This document shows, piece after piece, positions 36,264 to 44,920 of a stretch of 64,000 bases of DNA. How positions within the stretch are numbered: the first letter of the stretch is position 1; each line of letters opens with the position of its first letter. Made by a program: the position numbers and the translations under genes. The notes under the pieces are model-generated. The model was given only the letters and a program-made list of their open reading frames with translations, searched no databases and was not told where the DNA came from. Origin of the DNA: JBPOFM01 sp041391925. GTDB taxonomy: Bacteria; Bacteroidota; Bacteroidia; Flavobacteriales; Flavobacteriaceae. Location: positions 186,001 through 250,000 of the forward strand of contig JAWKNA010000004.1 of assembly GCA_041391925.1 (NCBI GenBank). Reading direction: 5' to 3'.

Positions 36264-37544
36264 TTATAAATCAAATTGCTTGATCTTTCTGTACAGAGTA
36301 CGCTCGCTTATGCCCAATTCTGCGGCTGCCAATTTACGTTTGCCATGGTGACGTTCCAATGATTTTTTTATCAGTTCGAGTTCCTTATCATGTAAAGATA
36401 AGGTTTCTTCCTCTTCAATCTCTTCAGCAAAGTGGTATTTGTCTTTGCTCCATTCGGAGTGGTCTTTTTCCTCTTCGTGATTGTAATGGTTCGTTTTTTC
36501 GGCCAATGATAATATTTCAGCATCCTCAGTGGTTTCTTCATAATCGGCTTCATCACCATCGCCATAAATTTTTTGAATCAACCCTTCATTTTTCTTTTGA
36601 ACATCAGAAACGTTGCCATTTTTCATCAATTCCATGGTTAGCTTTTTGAGGTCATTCAAATCACTTTTCATGTCAAAAAGAACTTTGTACAGAATCTCAC
36701 GTTCGCTGCTGAAATCGCCTTCAGATTTTGAGGTTTGCACAACAGCAGGCAAGTTACTTCCATGGTTAGGAAGATAACTGCGTAACGTATTGGCGTTGAT
36801 GGTTCTGTTTTGTTCCAGTACCGAAATCTGTTCTGCTGCATTTCGCAATTGTCGAATGTTTCCATTCCAACGATTCTTCAGAAGCACTTCTATAGCATCA
36901 TCTGTCAGTTTGATGGTTGGCATTTTATATTTAATGGCAAAATCGCTTGCAAACTTTCGAAATAGCAAATGGATATCGTCTTTACGCTCTCGCAAAGGTG
37001 GAATGTTGATTTCCACGGTACTTAATCTATAATACAGATCTTCCCGGAACTTTTCCTTTTTGATGGCCTCGAACATTTCAATATTTGTGGCAGCGACAAT
37101 TCGAACATTTGTTTTTTGGACTTTACTGGATCCTACTTTTATGAATTCTCCATTTTCGAGTACACGCAGTAATCGTACTTGAGTTGTCAAAGGTAGTTCT
37201 CCCACTTCGTCTAAAAAGATTGTTCCACCATCGGCAACTTCAAAATAGCCTTCCCTGGTAGCAGTTGCTCCTGTAAAAGCCCCTTTTTCGTGTCCAAATA
37301 GTTCACTGTCAATGGTGCCTTCGGGAATGGCACCACAGTTTACGGCAATATATTTGCCATGCTTTCTATGAGACAATTGGTGTATGATTTTTGGAATGCT
37401 TTCTTTTCCCACTCCACTTTCACCAGTCACCAATACAGAAATATCCGTTGGAGCCACTTGGATGGCTTTCTCTATGGCACGATTGAGTTTTGGGTCATTC
37501 CCAATAATTCCAAAACGTTGTTTTATGGCTTGTACTGATTCCAT
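36264..37544 (-). CDS. Sigma-54-dependent transcriptional activator without receiver domain
   Basis: This 426-residue protein has an AAA+ domain from about residue 12 to 240: Walker A GESGVGKE (41-48), the sigma-54 contact loop GAFTGA (88-93), Walker B GGTIFLDE with D112-E113, and the arginine-finger region REDLYYRLSTVEI. A long acidic linker (about 270-390) and a Fis-type helix-turn-helix (about 401-426, KRKLAAAELGISERTLYRK) follow. There is no N-terminal receiver or sensor domain, so its activity must be set by partner binding or by its amount. It lies upstream of lptE and may be co-transcribed with it. Confidence 0.95.
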   Translation of the reverse strand: MESVQAIKQRFGIIGNDPKLNRAIEKAIQVAPTDISVLVTGESGVGKESIPKIIHQLSHRKHGKYIAVNCGAIPEGTIDSELFGHEKGAFTGATATREGYFEVADGGTIFLDEVGELPLTTQVRLLRVLENGEFIKVGSSKVQKTNVRIVAATNIEMFEAIKKEKFREDLYYRLSTVEINIPPLRERKDDIHLLFRKFASDFAIKYKMPTIKLTDDAIEVLLKNRWNGNIRQLRNAAEQISVLEQNRTINANTLRSYLPNHGSNLPAVVQTSKSEGDFSSEREILYKVLFDMKSDLNDLKKLTMELMKNGNVSDVQKKNEGLIQKIYGDGDEADYEETTEDAEILSLAEKTNHYNHEEEKDHSEWSKDKYHFAEEIEEEETLSLHDKELELIKKSLERHHGKRKLAAAELGISERTLYRKIKQFDL

Positions 37545-37576
37545 TATAAATACCTGCTAAGACAGAAATCTCTTTA

Positions 37577-38491
37577 TTAATTTACAAATTGAAAGGTTTC
37601 AGCTTGCTGTATCAATACTCCATCACCCAAGTCATAAGTTCCATTTCTGCTAGTGATTCTATCTTCAGCATCGTACTGAACTGTAAAATTTACTGTGCCT
37701 TCCGGCGTCGTGATACCTATCCAATTGTTAGGACTTGAAAACTGTGCCATCGAGCTTCCAACTTCGTCGGAATAATCATCATTCAAAAACGACAATAAAT
37801 ATTGGTCACTAAAAGCATCTTTCAATGGGTTATCTTTGGTATCGAACGTAAAAGATGAGGATGTGGCATCTTCACCTGTGATGATAGAGGATATGCAATT
37901 GCCCAATCCATCATAGTCGAGCACTTCCGTTTTTATGGACGTTGTTCCGTCAAATGATTCTTTTCTCAAAAGTTGATTGAGACTATTTAAGGTGAATACC
38001 GTTGAAATAGTCGAACCAACTTCAGTCCTGGTAATCATGTTTCCAGAGTAGGTGAAATTATAAGTATAATCATCTTCATCATCTCCAACATAATCATAAA
38101 CTATTTGAGACACATCATTCCCATTATAACTAACCGTAGCCTCATTAGTGGTGATACCTGATGAAGAACTGACATATCCAGTAACTCGGCTTAAATTATC
38201 TCGGTTGATAACTGCATTTTCTGTAACGGTCTGCCCAAAAAATGTTGAGGCTATCACCGAGTTACTTTCTTTGTTATTGCTGTTGAATGAGAAATCAGTA
38301 TTGACTATAACAGTTCCAAATATTGGAACGGTAGAGTTGACATCGAAAGAATACGCATTCAAGGCCAAAGGGTCATCGCTTGTATTTCCTCCATCATCAT
38401 CCATATTATTTAAAAGATCTCTATCAAGTGATTCATTATCGCAAGCAGTAAGCAAGGTAATGGAAAGTAAAATTAAAAGAAGTTTTCTCAT
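37577..38491 (-). CDS. Predicted lipoprotein with repeat-like strands
   Basis: This 304-residue lipoprotein has a lipobox ending at C17 (ITLLTAC), an acidic stretch next to it (about 25-42), then beta-rich sequence with YD/RHS-like strands (VSQIVYDYVGDD, LNQLLRKESFDG, YDAEDRITSRNG). No known function. It lies 9 bases downstream of miaB and 32 bases upstream of the sigma-54 activator gene. Confidence 0.75.
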   Translation of the reverse strand: MRKLLLILLSITLLTACDNESLDRDLLNNMDDDGGNTSDDPLALNAYSFDVNSTVPIFGTVIVNTDFSFNSNNKESNSVIASTFFGQTVTENAVINRDNLSRVTGYVSSSSGITTNEATVSYNGNDVSQIVYDYVGDDEDDYTYNFTYSGNMITRTEVGSTISTVFTLNSLNQLLRKESFDGTTSIKTEVLDYDGLGNCISSIITGEDATSSSFTFDTKDNPLKDAFSDQYLLSFLNDDYSDEVGSSMAQFSSPNNWIGITTPEGTVNFTVQYDAEDRITSRNGTYDLGDGVLIQQAETFQFVN

Positions 38492-38500
38492 GTTCAGGAT

Positions 38501-39946
38501 TTAATTATTGATTGAATACCCAACTGCCTCACCAATCAGAGTGGCAGTGGTACATTCGTTAATTTTTACGTTGACAAAATCACCAATGTTGTAGTGTTCT
38601 TTTGGAAACACCACAACCGTACTTTGTGGTGTTCTTCCAGACCAATGCTCATCAGATTTTTTGGAAGATTTCTCAATCAAAACTTCTACCGTTTTTCCTA
38701 GAAACTGTTTGGTCCTGTAATGGCTGTGTGCCTGTTGCAAATCGACGATTTCTTGCAAGCGTCTTTTTTTGATATCTTCTGGCACATCATCTTCCAATTT
38801 TCGTTCTGCCAACGTCCCGGGACGTTCTGAATAAGCAAACATGTAGCCATAATCATACTTTACATATTCCATCAAATCCATCGTGTCTTGATGGTCTTCT
38901 TCTGTTTCTGTAGGAAAACCGGTAATCATGTCTTGACTTATGGCACAATCTGGAAGGATTTCGCGAATGTCATCGATGAGTTTAAAATATTCTTCACGTG
39001 TGTGCTGACGGTTCATGGCTTTCAAAATGCGGTTGCTACCACTTTGCACAGGTAAATGGATATAATTGCAAATGTTCTCAAATTTTGCCATGGTCCTTAC
39101 CACATCCAATGTCATGTCTTGAGGATTGGAGGTCGAAAAACGAATACGCATTTTTGGTTGTGCTGTGGCACACAATTCCAATAATTGTGAAAAATTCACC
39201 GAAGTTGCCTTTTGCATTTCGCTGGCCTTGTCAAAATCTTTTTTGAGACCTCCGCCATACCATAGGTAGCTGTCCACATTTTGGCCCAATAGGGTTATTT
39301 CTTTATACCCTTTGCTCCACAAATCGTTGACTTCTTCTATGATACTTTGAGGATCTCGAGACCTTTCGCGACCACGTGTAAATGGAACAACACAAAATGT
39401 GCACATATTATCACAACCACGAGTGATGGAAACAAAAGCTGTAACGCCATTGGAATTTAGTCTTACAGGTGAAATATCTCCATAAGTTTCATCTTTTGAA
39501 AGAATTACATTGATGGCATCACGACCATCTTCAACTTCTTCGATAAGATTGGGTAAATCTTTGTATGCATCTGGCCCAACGACCAAGTCCACAATTTTTT
39601 CTTCCTCAAGAAATTTGCTTTTCAAACGTTCTGCCATACAGCCCAAAACGCCAACCTTCATCTTTGGGTTGATTTTTTTGACCGCATTGTATTTTTCCAA
39701 ACGTTTACGGACAGTTTGTTCTGCTTTATCTCTAATGGAGCATGTGTTGACCAACACTAAATCGGCATCTTCCAATGTGTTGGTGGTATTGAAACCTTCA
39801 TTTGCCAAAATAGAGGCCACTATTTCGCTGTCGCTAAAGTTCATGGCACAGCCATAACTCTCAATAAACAGTTTGCGAGTGTTGCCTTTTTTTTGTTCTA
39901 GAACAAGGGTTTGGCCTTGTTTGGTTTCGTCAATGATTTTCTCCAT
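38501..39946 (-). CDS. miaB: tRNA-2-methylthio-N6-isopentenyladenosine synthase
   Basis: MiaB is a radical-SAM methylthiotransferase that modifies A37 of tRNAs reading UNN codons. The 481-residue protein has an N-terminal UPF0004 domain whose cysteines C33, C69 and C103 bind the auxiliary iron-sulfur cluster, the radical-SAM motif C178-x3-C182-x2-C185 (RGCDNMCTFCVVPF), and a C-terminal TRAM domain (about 410-475). It heads the gene row that runs to groL, with a strong promoter upstream. Confidence 0.97.
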   Translation of the reverse strand: MEKIIDETKQGQTLVLEQKKGNTRKLFIESYGCAMNFSDSEIVASILANEGFNTTNTLEDADLVLVNTCSIRDKAEQTVRKRLEKYNAVKKINPKMKVGVLGCMAERLKSKFLEEEKIVDLVVGPDAYKDLPNLIEEVEDGRDAINVILSKDETYGDISPVRLNSNGVTAFVSITRGCDNMCTFCVVPFTRGRERSRDPQSIIEEVNDLWSKGYKEITLLGQNVDSYLWYGGGLKKDFDKASEMQKATSVNFSQLLELCATAQPKMRIRFSTSNPQDMTLDVVRTMAKFENICNYIHLPVQSGSNRILKAMNRQHTREEYFKLIDDIREILPDCAISQDMITGFPTETEEDHQDTMDLMEYVKYDYGYMFAYSERPGTLAERKLEDDVPEDIKKRRLQEIVDLQQAHSHYRTKQFLGKTVEVLIEKSSKKSDEHWSGRTPQSTVVVFPKEHYNIGDFVNVKINECTTATLIGEAVGYSINN

Positions 39947-39983
39947 TTTTTAAAAGAAATTACTTTCAAATCAATTCAGTTTG

Positions 39984-40014
39984 CAAAGATAGAATTATTT
40001 GCCAATAGTGACAA
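39984..40014 (-). promoter_or_regulatory. Promoter of miaB
   Basis: On the minus strand TTG (40012-40014), a 20-base spacer and TATCTTTG (39984-39991) match the Bacteroidota consensus TTG-N17-23-TAnnTTTG in full, 37 bases before the ATG. Confidence 0.6.
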
Positions 40015-40035
40015 AGTGACAGTTGTTAATTTTGT

Positions 40036-40066
40036 TTGAAGATTTGAAATACAATTCGTTTCTTTG
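40036..40066 (+). promoter_or_regulatory. Candidate promoter of the membrane protein gene at 40099
   Basis: TTG (40036-40038), a 20-base spacer and TTTCTTTG (7 of 8 consensus bases) lie 32 bases before the ATG, back to back with the miaB promoter. Confidence 0.4.
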
Positions 40067-40098
40067 GGAAACTAATCAACTAAAATTTTTTTAAAAAA

Positions 40099-40878
40099 AT
40101 GACACTTCCAGAAATACAAACTAAAATCTCCAATGCCAGAGAATTGGACTTCGGAACTATTTTCAATCAATCCATTGAATTGTTCAAAAAAAGTTGGCTT
40201 CAAGGGTTTTTGATGCAACTGTTTGTCATCATTATTATGCTGCCCGTTATTTTGGTAATGTACATTCCATTTATCATGATGGTAATTTCGCAATCAGAAA
40301 ATGGAGAAGTGGACCCAAATGTCTTTAGTGAATTTTTAGCAGGATTTTCTGTAATATATTTATTCGTGTTTTTTGTAGTGATTATATTATTGAGTTCAAT
40401 TTCTGTGACTTTGCAAGCAGGATTGTTCAGGGTTTTAAGGGATTTGGATGCCAATAGACAAGTTAAAACTGCGGATTTGTTTTATTTTTTCAAAGGAAAA
40501 TACTTTGGCAAGATGATACTTTTAATGTTGGTATCCATGCTAATCGCTATTCCTGCAGCTTTGTTATGCTATGTTCCGTTAATTTATGCTATGGTTCCAT
40601 TGTCATTTTTCGTTATATTTTTTGCATTTAATCCAGATTTAAGCATTGGTGATATTGTGAGCGCAAGTTTTAAACTTGGGACGAAAAAATGGCTTATTGG
40701 GTTCGGACTTTTATTTGTTTCGACGTTGTTAGCATCTATACTTGGCTTTTTAATGTGTGGTATTGGCACTCTAGTTACAGCTCCTTTCGTTTACCATCCA
40801 TTTTATTTTATCTATAAAGAGGTTATTGGATTTGATAATGAAAGTGAAGTGAGTCAAATAGGTAAGATTTTAGACTGA
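40099..40878 (+). CDS. Predicted multi-helix membrane protein
   Basis: This 259-residue protein has about six membrane helices, an amphipathic N-terminus (FGTIFNQSIELFKKSW) and the repeated theme of a helix followed by SASFKLGTKKWLIGFGLL. It resembles the DUF4013/glycerophosphoryl-diester-like membrane proteins of Bacteroidota in general form, but I cannot name the family with certainty. Function unknown. It is divergent from miaB. Confidence 0.7.
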   Translation: MTLPEIQTKISNARELDFGTIFNQSIELFKKSWLQGFLMQLFVIIIMLPVILVMYIPFIMMVISQSENGEVDPNVFSEFLAGFSVIYLFVFFVVIILLSSISVTLQAGLFRVLRDLDANRQVKTADLFYFFKGKYFGKMILLMLVSMLIAIPAALLCYVPLIYAMVPLSFFVIFFAFNPDLSIGDIVSASFKLGTKKWLIGFGLLFVSTLLASILGFLMCGIGTLVTAPFVYHPFYFIYKEVIGFDNESEVSQIGKILD

Positions 40879-40928
40879 TGACGCAACCTTTTTGGCATTT
40901 TTGCATCTACAAATAAAACCAACCCGTT

Positions 40929-42152
40929 ATGAAAAAAATTATCCTTCTCCTAGTAGTTATTATCTGGTCATGCAAATCAGATGATTCACATTATGAAATT
41001 GTCAATGTGGCCAAAGCCATCACCATCAGTAAAGCTGAATTTAGAACCTCAGTAGTTGTAGAAACTGCACAGCCCATTCACCATGCTGGAAAAATTTATT
41101 CCTACGGTGATTATATTTTTATCAATGATAAATTTGAAGGTGTCCATGTTATTGATAATACAAATCCTTCTACACCTCAAGCAATCGCATACATAAAAAT
41201 ACCTGGTAATGAAGATATTTCCATAAAGAATAATTATCTGTATGCTGATAGTTCAATCGATTTGGTGGTATTTGATATTTCAGATATCCATAATATAGAG
41301 CCCATAGAACGTTTGGAAGATGTGTTTTCAGTTTATGATTTTCAATTTCCGGAAGGTTTTGATTATGTTGATTTTGGTGATTACGATTCTGATTCAGAAG
41401 TAATTGTTGGCTGGACAATAGTGGAAGAGGAACGAGAAGTTGGAAGTCATGGTGGTTTTGAAACCATTGATGCCGCATCCAATGATTCTGGAGGACATAA
41501 TTCTGTGGGAACAGGAGGTTCGTTGGCTCGTTTTCAGATTGTGAATGAGTATTTATATACTGTAGGGTCGCATGAGATGACAATTTTCAATATTTCCAAT
41601 TTGTCCCAACCATCTTTGGCTAACACTTTTTATTCAGGTAATAATGTAGAAACGCTATTTCAGGCCGATGGATACCTGTACTTAGGGAGCACAGATGGCA
41701 TGTATATTTATAGTTTGGAAAATGCAGTCAATCCACAATTTATATCTGAGTTTGTCCACTGGACAGGCTGTGACCCAGTGGTTGTGGACGGCAATTACGC
41801 TTATTTGACATTAAGAGGTGGCAATAATTGCGGGCAACAGGAGAGTGTCTTGGAAGTCATAGATATCAGTAATAAAACTTATCCGACACTGACAGCCACT
41901 TACAGTTTGGACAATCCATATGGTTTGGGAATCAACCAAAATGTCTTGTTTGTATGTGATGGTGATTCAGGTTTAAAAGTCTTTGACAAAACCAATCCTT
42001 TGGATATACAATGGGTTGAAACATTCAGTAATGTGCATGCAACCGATGTGATTCCTCTGGAAAATTCTCTATTGATGATTGGAGACAACGTATTGTATCA
42101 GTACGAATACAGTAATAATTCTGTGACACTTTTGAGTACCTTACAATTATAA
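40929..42152 (+). CDS. LVIVD-repeat lipoprotein
   Basis: This 407-residue lipoprotein has a lipobox ending at C15 (IIWSC) and repeated beta-propeller-like units of the LVIVD type (GVHVIDNTNPSTPQAIAYIKIP, LVVFDISDIHNIEPIE, MTIFNISNLSQPSLANTF, LKVFDKTNPLDIQWVETF). It is probably anchored in the outer membrane. Binding partner unknown. A UUCG-loop terminator follows. Confidence 0.85.
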   Translation: MKKIILLLVVIIWSCKSDDSHYEIVNVAKAITISKAEFRTSVVVETAQPIHHAGKIYSYGDYIFINDKFEGVHVIDNTNPSTPQAIAYIKIPGNEDISIKNNYLYADSSIDLVVFDISDIHNIEPIERLEDVFSVYDFQFPEGFDYVDFGDYDSDSEVIVGWTIVEEEREVGSHGGFETIDAASNDSGGHNSVGTGGSLARFQIVNEYLYTVGSHEMTIFNISNLSQPSLANTFYSGNNVETLFQADGYLYLGSTDGMYIYSLENAVNPQFISEFVHWTGCDPVVVDGNYAYLTLRGGNNCGQQESVLEVIDISNKTYPTLTATYSLDNPYGLGINQNVLFVCDGDSGLKVFDKTNPLDIQWVETFSNVHATDVIPLENSLLMIGDNVLYQYEYSNNSVTLLSTLQL

Positions 42153-42181
42153 ATCGTCTATATAAAATCTTAAAATTTCAG

Positions 42182-42203
42182 GCCTGATTCGTCAGGCTTT
42201 TTT
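42182..42203 (+). terminator. UUCG-tetraloop terminator
   Basis: GCCTGA (42182-42187), loop TTCG and TCAGGC (42192-42197), followed by a T run, form a very stable classical terminator after the LVIVD gene. Confidence 0.85.
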
Positions 42204-42261
42204 AATGGTGTTCATCGGATAAAATAGTACTTCATAAGTATCCATAAAATTATAAATTAGG

Positions 42262-42289
42262 TTGAATACTTTTTTTTCATATACATTTG
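42262..42289 (+). promoter_or_regulatory. Promoter of topA
   Basis: TTG (42262-42264), a 17-base spacer and TACATTTG (42282-42289) match the Bacteroidota consensus in full, 19 bases before the topA ATG. Confidence 0.6.
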
Positions 42290-42308
42290 TAGCCATAAAA
42301 ATTTGAAT

Positions 42309-44837
42309 ATGGCGAAGAATTTAGTAATCGTTGAGTCACCTGCAAAAGCAAAAACCATTGAAAAATTTCTTGGAAAAGAATATAAGGTAGAATCTAGTTT
42401 TGGGCATATTGCCGATTTACCTTCCAAGGAATTGGGCGTGAATGTTGAAGGTGATTTCAAACCAAAATATCAAGTGTCGAAAGACAAAAAGGACATTGTC
42501 AAAAAATTAAAGGACTTAGCTGGCAAAGCAGAAATGGTTTGGCTAGCAAGTGATGAGGACCGAGAAGGAGAGGCGATTGCTTGGCATTTGGCTGAAACCT
42601 TAAAACTCGATAAGGCCAAAACAAAACGCATCGTTTTTCATGAGATTACAGAAAATGCCATCCTAAAAGCAATAGAAAATCCACGATCCATCGATTATCA
42701 TTTAGTTGATGCACAACAAGCACGTCGTGTCTTGGACAGAATTGTAGGATATGAATTGTCACCTGTGTTATGGAAAAAAGTAAAGGGAGGATTGTCAGCA
42801 GGACGTGTCCAATCCGTTTCAGTTCGGTTGATTGTTGAAAGAGAACGCGAAATTCAAGAGTTTGTGCCTGAAGCAACCTATAGGATTGATGCAGAATTTT
42901 CCAATGAAGAAGGTCAAACATTCAAAGCCAAGTTGCCGAAAACATTTGCAACTAAAGAAGAAGCCTATAAATTTTTAGAATCAAACTCAGGCGCCAACTT
43001 TAAGGTTGCTGATTTAGAAAAAAAACCAGCAAAAAAATCGCCAGCTGCACCATTCACTACCTCAACACTACAACAGGAAGCTTCACGCAAATTATATTTT
43101 TCTGTGAGCAAAACCATGACGATGGCGCAACGATTATATGAAGCAGGTTTGATAACTTACATGAGAACAGATAGCGTGAACTTATCTGACGAGGCAAGAA
43201 ACGGAGCAAAAGCAGAGATAGAAAGTGCGTATGGTTCTAAATACAGTAAACCTAGAAACTATAAAGGAAAGAGCAAAGGAGCGCAAGAAGCACATGAGGC
43301 CATTCGTCCAACCGATTTTTCGGTTCATTCTGTAACTATTGATAGAGATCAAGCTCGACTTTACGATTTGATTTGGAAACGCGCCATCGCATCGCAAATG
43401 AGTGAAGCAGAATTGGAACGTACCAATGTAAAAATAAGTGCTACCACTCACCACGAACAGTTCACGGCCAATGGAGAAGTCATCACATTTGATGGATTTT
43501 TGAAAGTCTATTTGGAAGGTACAGATGATGAAGATACAGAACAGGATGGCATGCTGCCTGCAATGAATACCGATGAAAGATTACTTAATAACTACATCGC
43601 AGCAACCGAACGCTATACAAGACCACCTTATAGATACACGGAAGCTTCCTTGGTAAAGCAATTGGAAGAATTAGGTATTGGCCGTCCATCTACCTATGCA
43701 CCAACCATTTCCACCATACAGAACCGCAACTATGTAGAAAAGGGGAATGTGGATGGCACAGAACGAACTTATTCGCAATTGACTTTTAAGTCTGGAACTA
43801 TAAAAGAAAAGGAATTGACGGAAAAAGTAGGTTCTGATAAAGGGAAATTGGTCCCTACTGATGTGGGAATGATTGTAACCGATTTTTTAGTGAATCATTT
43901 TGAAAGCATTTTGGATTACAACTTTACTGCCAAAATGGAAGAGGATTTCGATAATATTGCTGAAGGAAAAGAAGATTGGACCAAAATGATGAAAAGCTTC
44001 TATAAAGATTTTCATCCTCAAGTGGAAGATGTTCAGGAAAACGCAGAGCGCGAATCTGGTGAACGCATTTTGGGCAAAGACCCTAAAACAGGGAGAACAG
44101 TTTTGGTGCGTTTGGGAAAATTTGGACCAATGGTTCAGATTGGAACACCTGATGAAGAAGAAAAACCACAATTTGCCAGTTTATTGCCAGACCAGCAATT
44201 GAACTCCATTACCTATGAAGAAGCAATGAATCTTTTCAAGTTGCCGAAAAATTTAGGTACCTATGAAGGAAAGTCTATTGAAGTCAATAATGGACGTTTT
44301 GGGCCTTATGTAAAATTTGGTGATGCTTTCGTTTCCCTTCCTAACGGAACCGACCCAATGAGTGTAGAGCTTGATGACGCCATTTCCTTCATCCAACAAA
44401 AGCAAAAAGCAGACGCTCCTATATATAGGTATAAAAATTTGCCGGTTGTAAAAGGAAAGGGCCGTTTTGGTCCCTTCATCAAATGGAACAATATGTTTAT
44501 CAATGTTAATAAAAAATATGATTGGGACAATTTATCTGACAATGATATTGAAGAATTGATTGAGGATAAACTTCAAAAAGAAAAAGACAAATTGGTCTAC
44601 GAATGGAAAGAAGAAGGGATTAAAGTTGAGAAAGCACGTTGGGGTAGACATACGATTAGCAAAGGAAAAACCAAAATTGAATTGGACAAATCTGTGGACG
44701 TTTCAAAAATGACGTTGGATGCAGCAAAAGAATTGATTGCTGGTAAAGCACCAAAAAAGAAATCTACAACTAAAAAAACGACAGCAAAGAAAACCGCACC
44801 CAAAAAAGTTATTAAGAAAAAAACCAACAAAAAATAG
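42309..44837 (+). CDS. topA: DNA topoisomerase I
   Basis: This 842-residue type IA topoisomerase relaxes negative supercoils. It has an N-terminal TOPRIM domain (VIVESPAKAKTIEKFLG, the metal motif ASDEDREGEAIAWHL), the active-site tyrosine in GLITYMRTDS, and C-terminal repeats (GRFGPYVKFG, GRFGPFIKW). I read no cysteine anywhere, so the zinc fingers of the E. coli enzyme are absent. The last 28 residues are a Lys/Thr/Ala histone-H1-like tail. The ATG at 42309 is preferred over a TTG two codons earlier. Confidence 0.97.
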   Translation: MAKNLVIVESPAKAKTIEKFLGKEYKVESSFGHIADLPSKELGVNVEGDFKPKYQVSKDKKDIVKKLKDLAGKAEMVWLASDEDREGEAIAWHLAETLKLDKAKTKRIVFHEITENAILKAIENPRSIDYHLVDAQQARRVLDRIVGYELSPVLWKKVKGGLSAGRVQSVSVRLIVEREREIQEFVPEATYRIDAEFSNEEGQTFKAKLPKTFATKEEAYKFLESNSGANFKVADLEKKPAKKSPAAPFTTSTLQQEASRKLYFSVSKTMTMAQRLYEAGLITYMRTDSVNLSDEARNGAKAEIESAYGSKYSKPRNYKGKSKGAQEAHEAIRPTDFSVHSVTIDRDQARLYDLIWKRAIASQMSEAELERTNVKISATTHHEQFTANGEVITFDGFLKVYLEGTDDEDTEQDGMLPAMNTDERLLNNYIAATERYTRPPYRYTEASLVKQLEELGIGRPSTYAPTISTIQNRNYVEKGNVDGTERTYSQLTFKSGTIKEKELTEKVGSDKGKLVPTDVGMIVTDFLVNHFESILDYNFTAKMEEDFDNIAEGKEDWTKMMKSFYKDFHPQVEDVQENAERESGERILGKDPKTGRTVLVRLGKFGPMVQIGTPDEEEKPQFASLLPDQQLNSITYEEAMNLFKLPKNLGTYEGKSIEVNNGRFGPYVKFGDAFVSLPNGTDPMSVELDDAISFIQQKQKADAPIYRYKNLPVVKGKGRFGPFIKWNNMFINVNKKYDWDNLSDNDIEELIEDKLQKEKDKLVYEWKEEGIKVEKARWGRHTISKGKTKIELDKSVDVSKMTLDAAKELIAGKAPKKKSTTKKTTAKKTAPKKVIKKKTNKK

Positions 44838-44844
44838 TTTTTCT

Positions 44845-44852
44845 TACATTTG
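44845..44852 (+). promoter_or_regulatory. Candidate -7 element upstream of the arginase-fold gene
   Basis: TACATTTG matches the consensus exactly, 68 bases before the ATG at 44921. No -33 TTG was found at proper spacing. Confidence 0.3.
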
Positions 44853-44920
44853 ACGAACAACAAAAAAACTCTCAAATAATCAACTAAATATCTTTACGAC
44901 GGACGACTTAACATTCAAGC

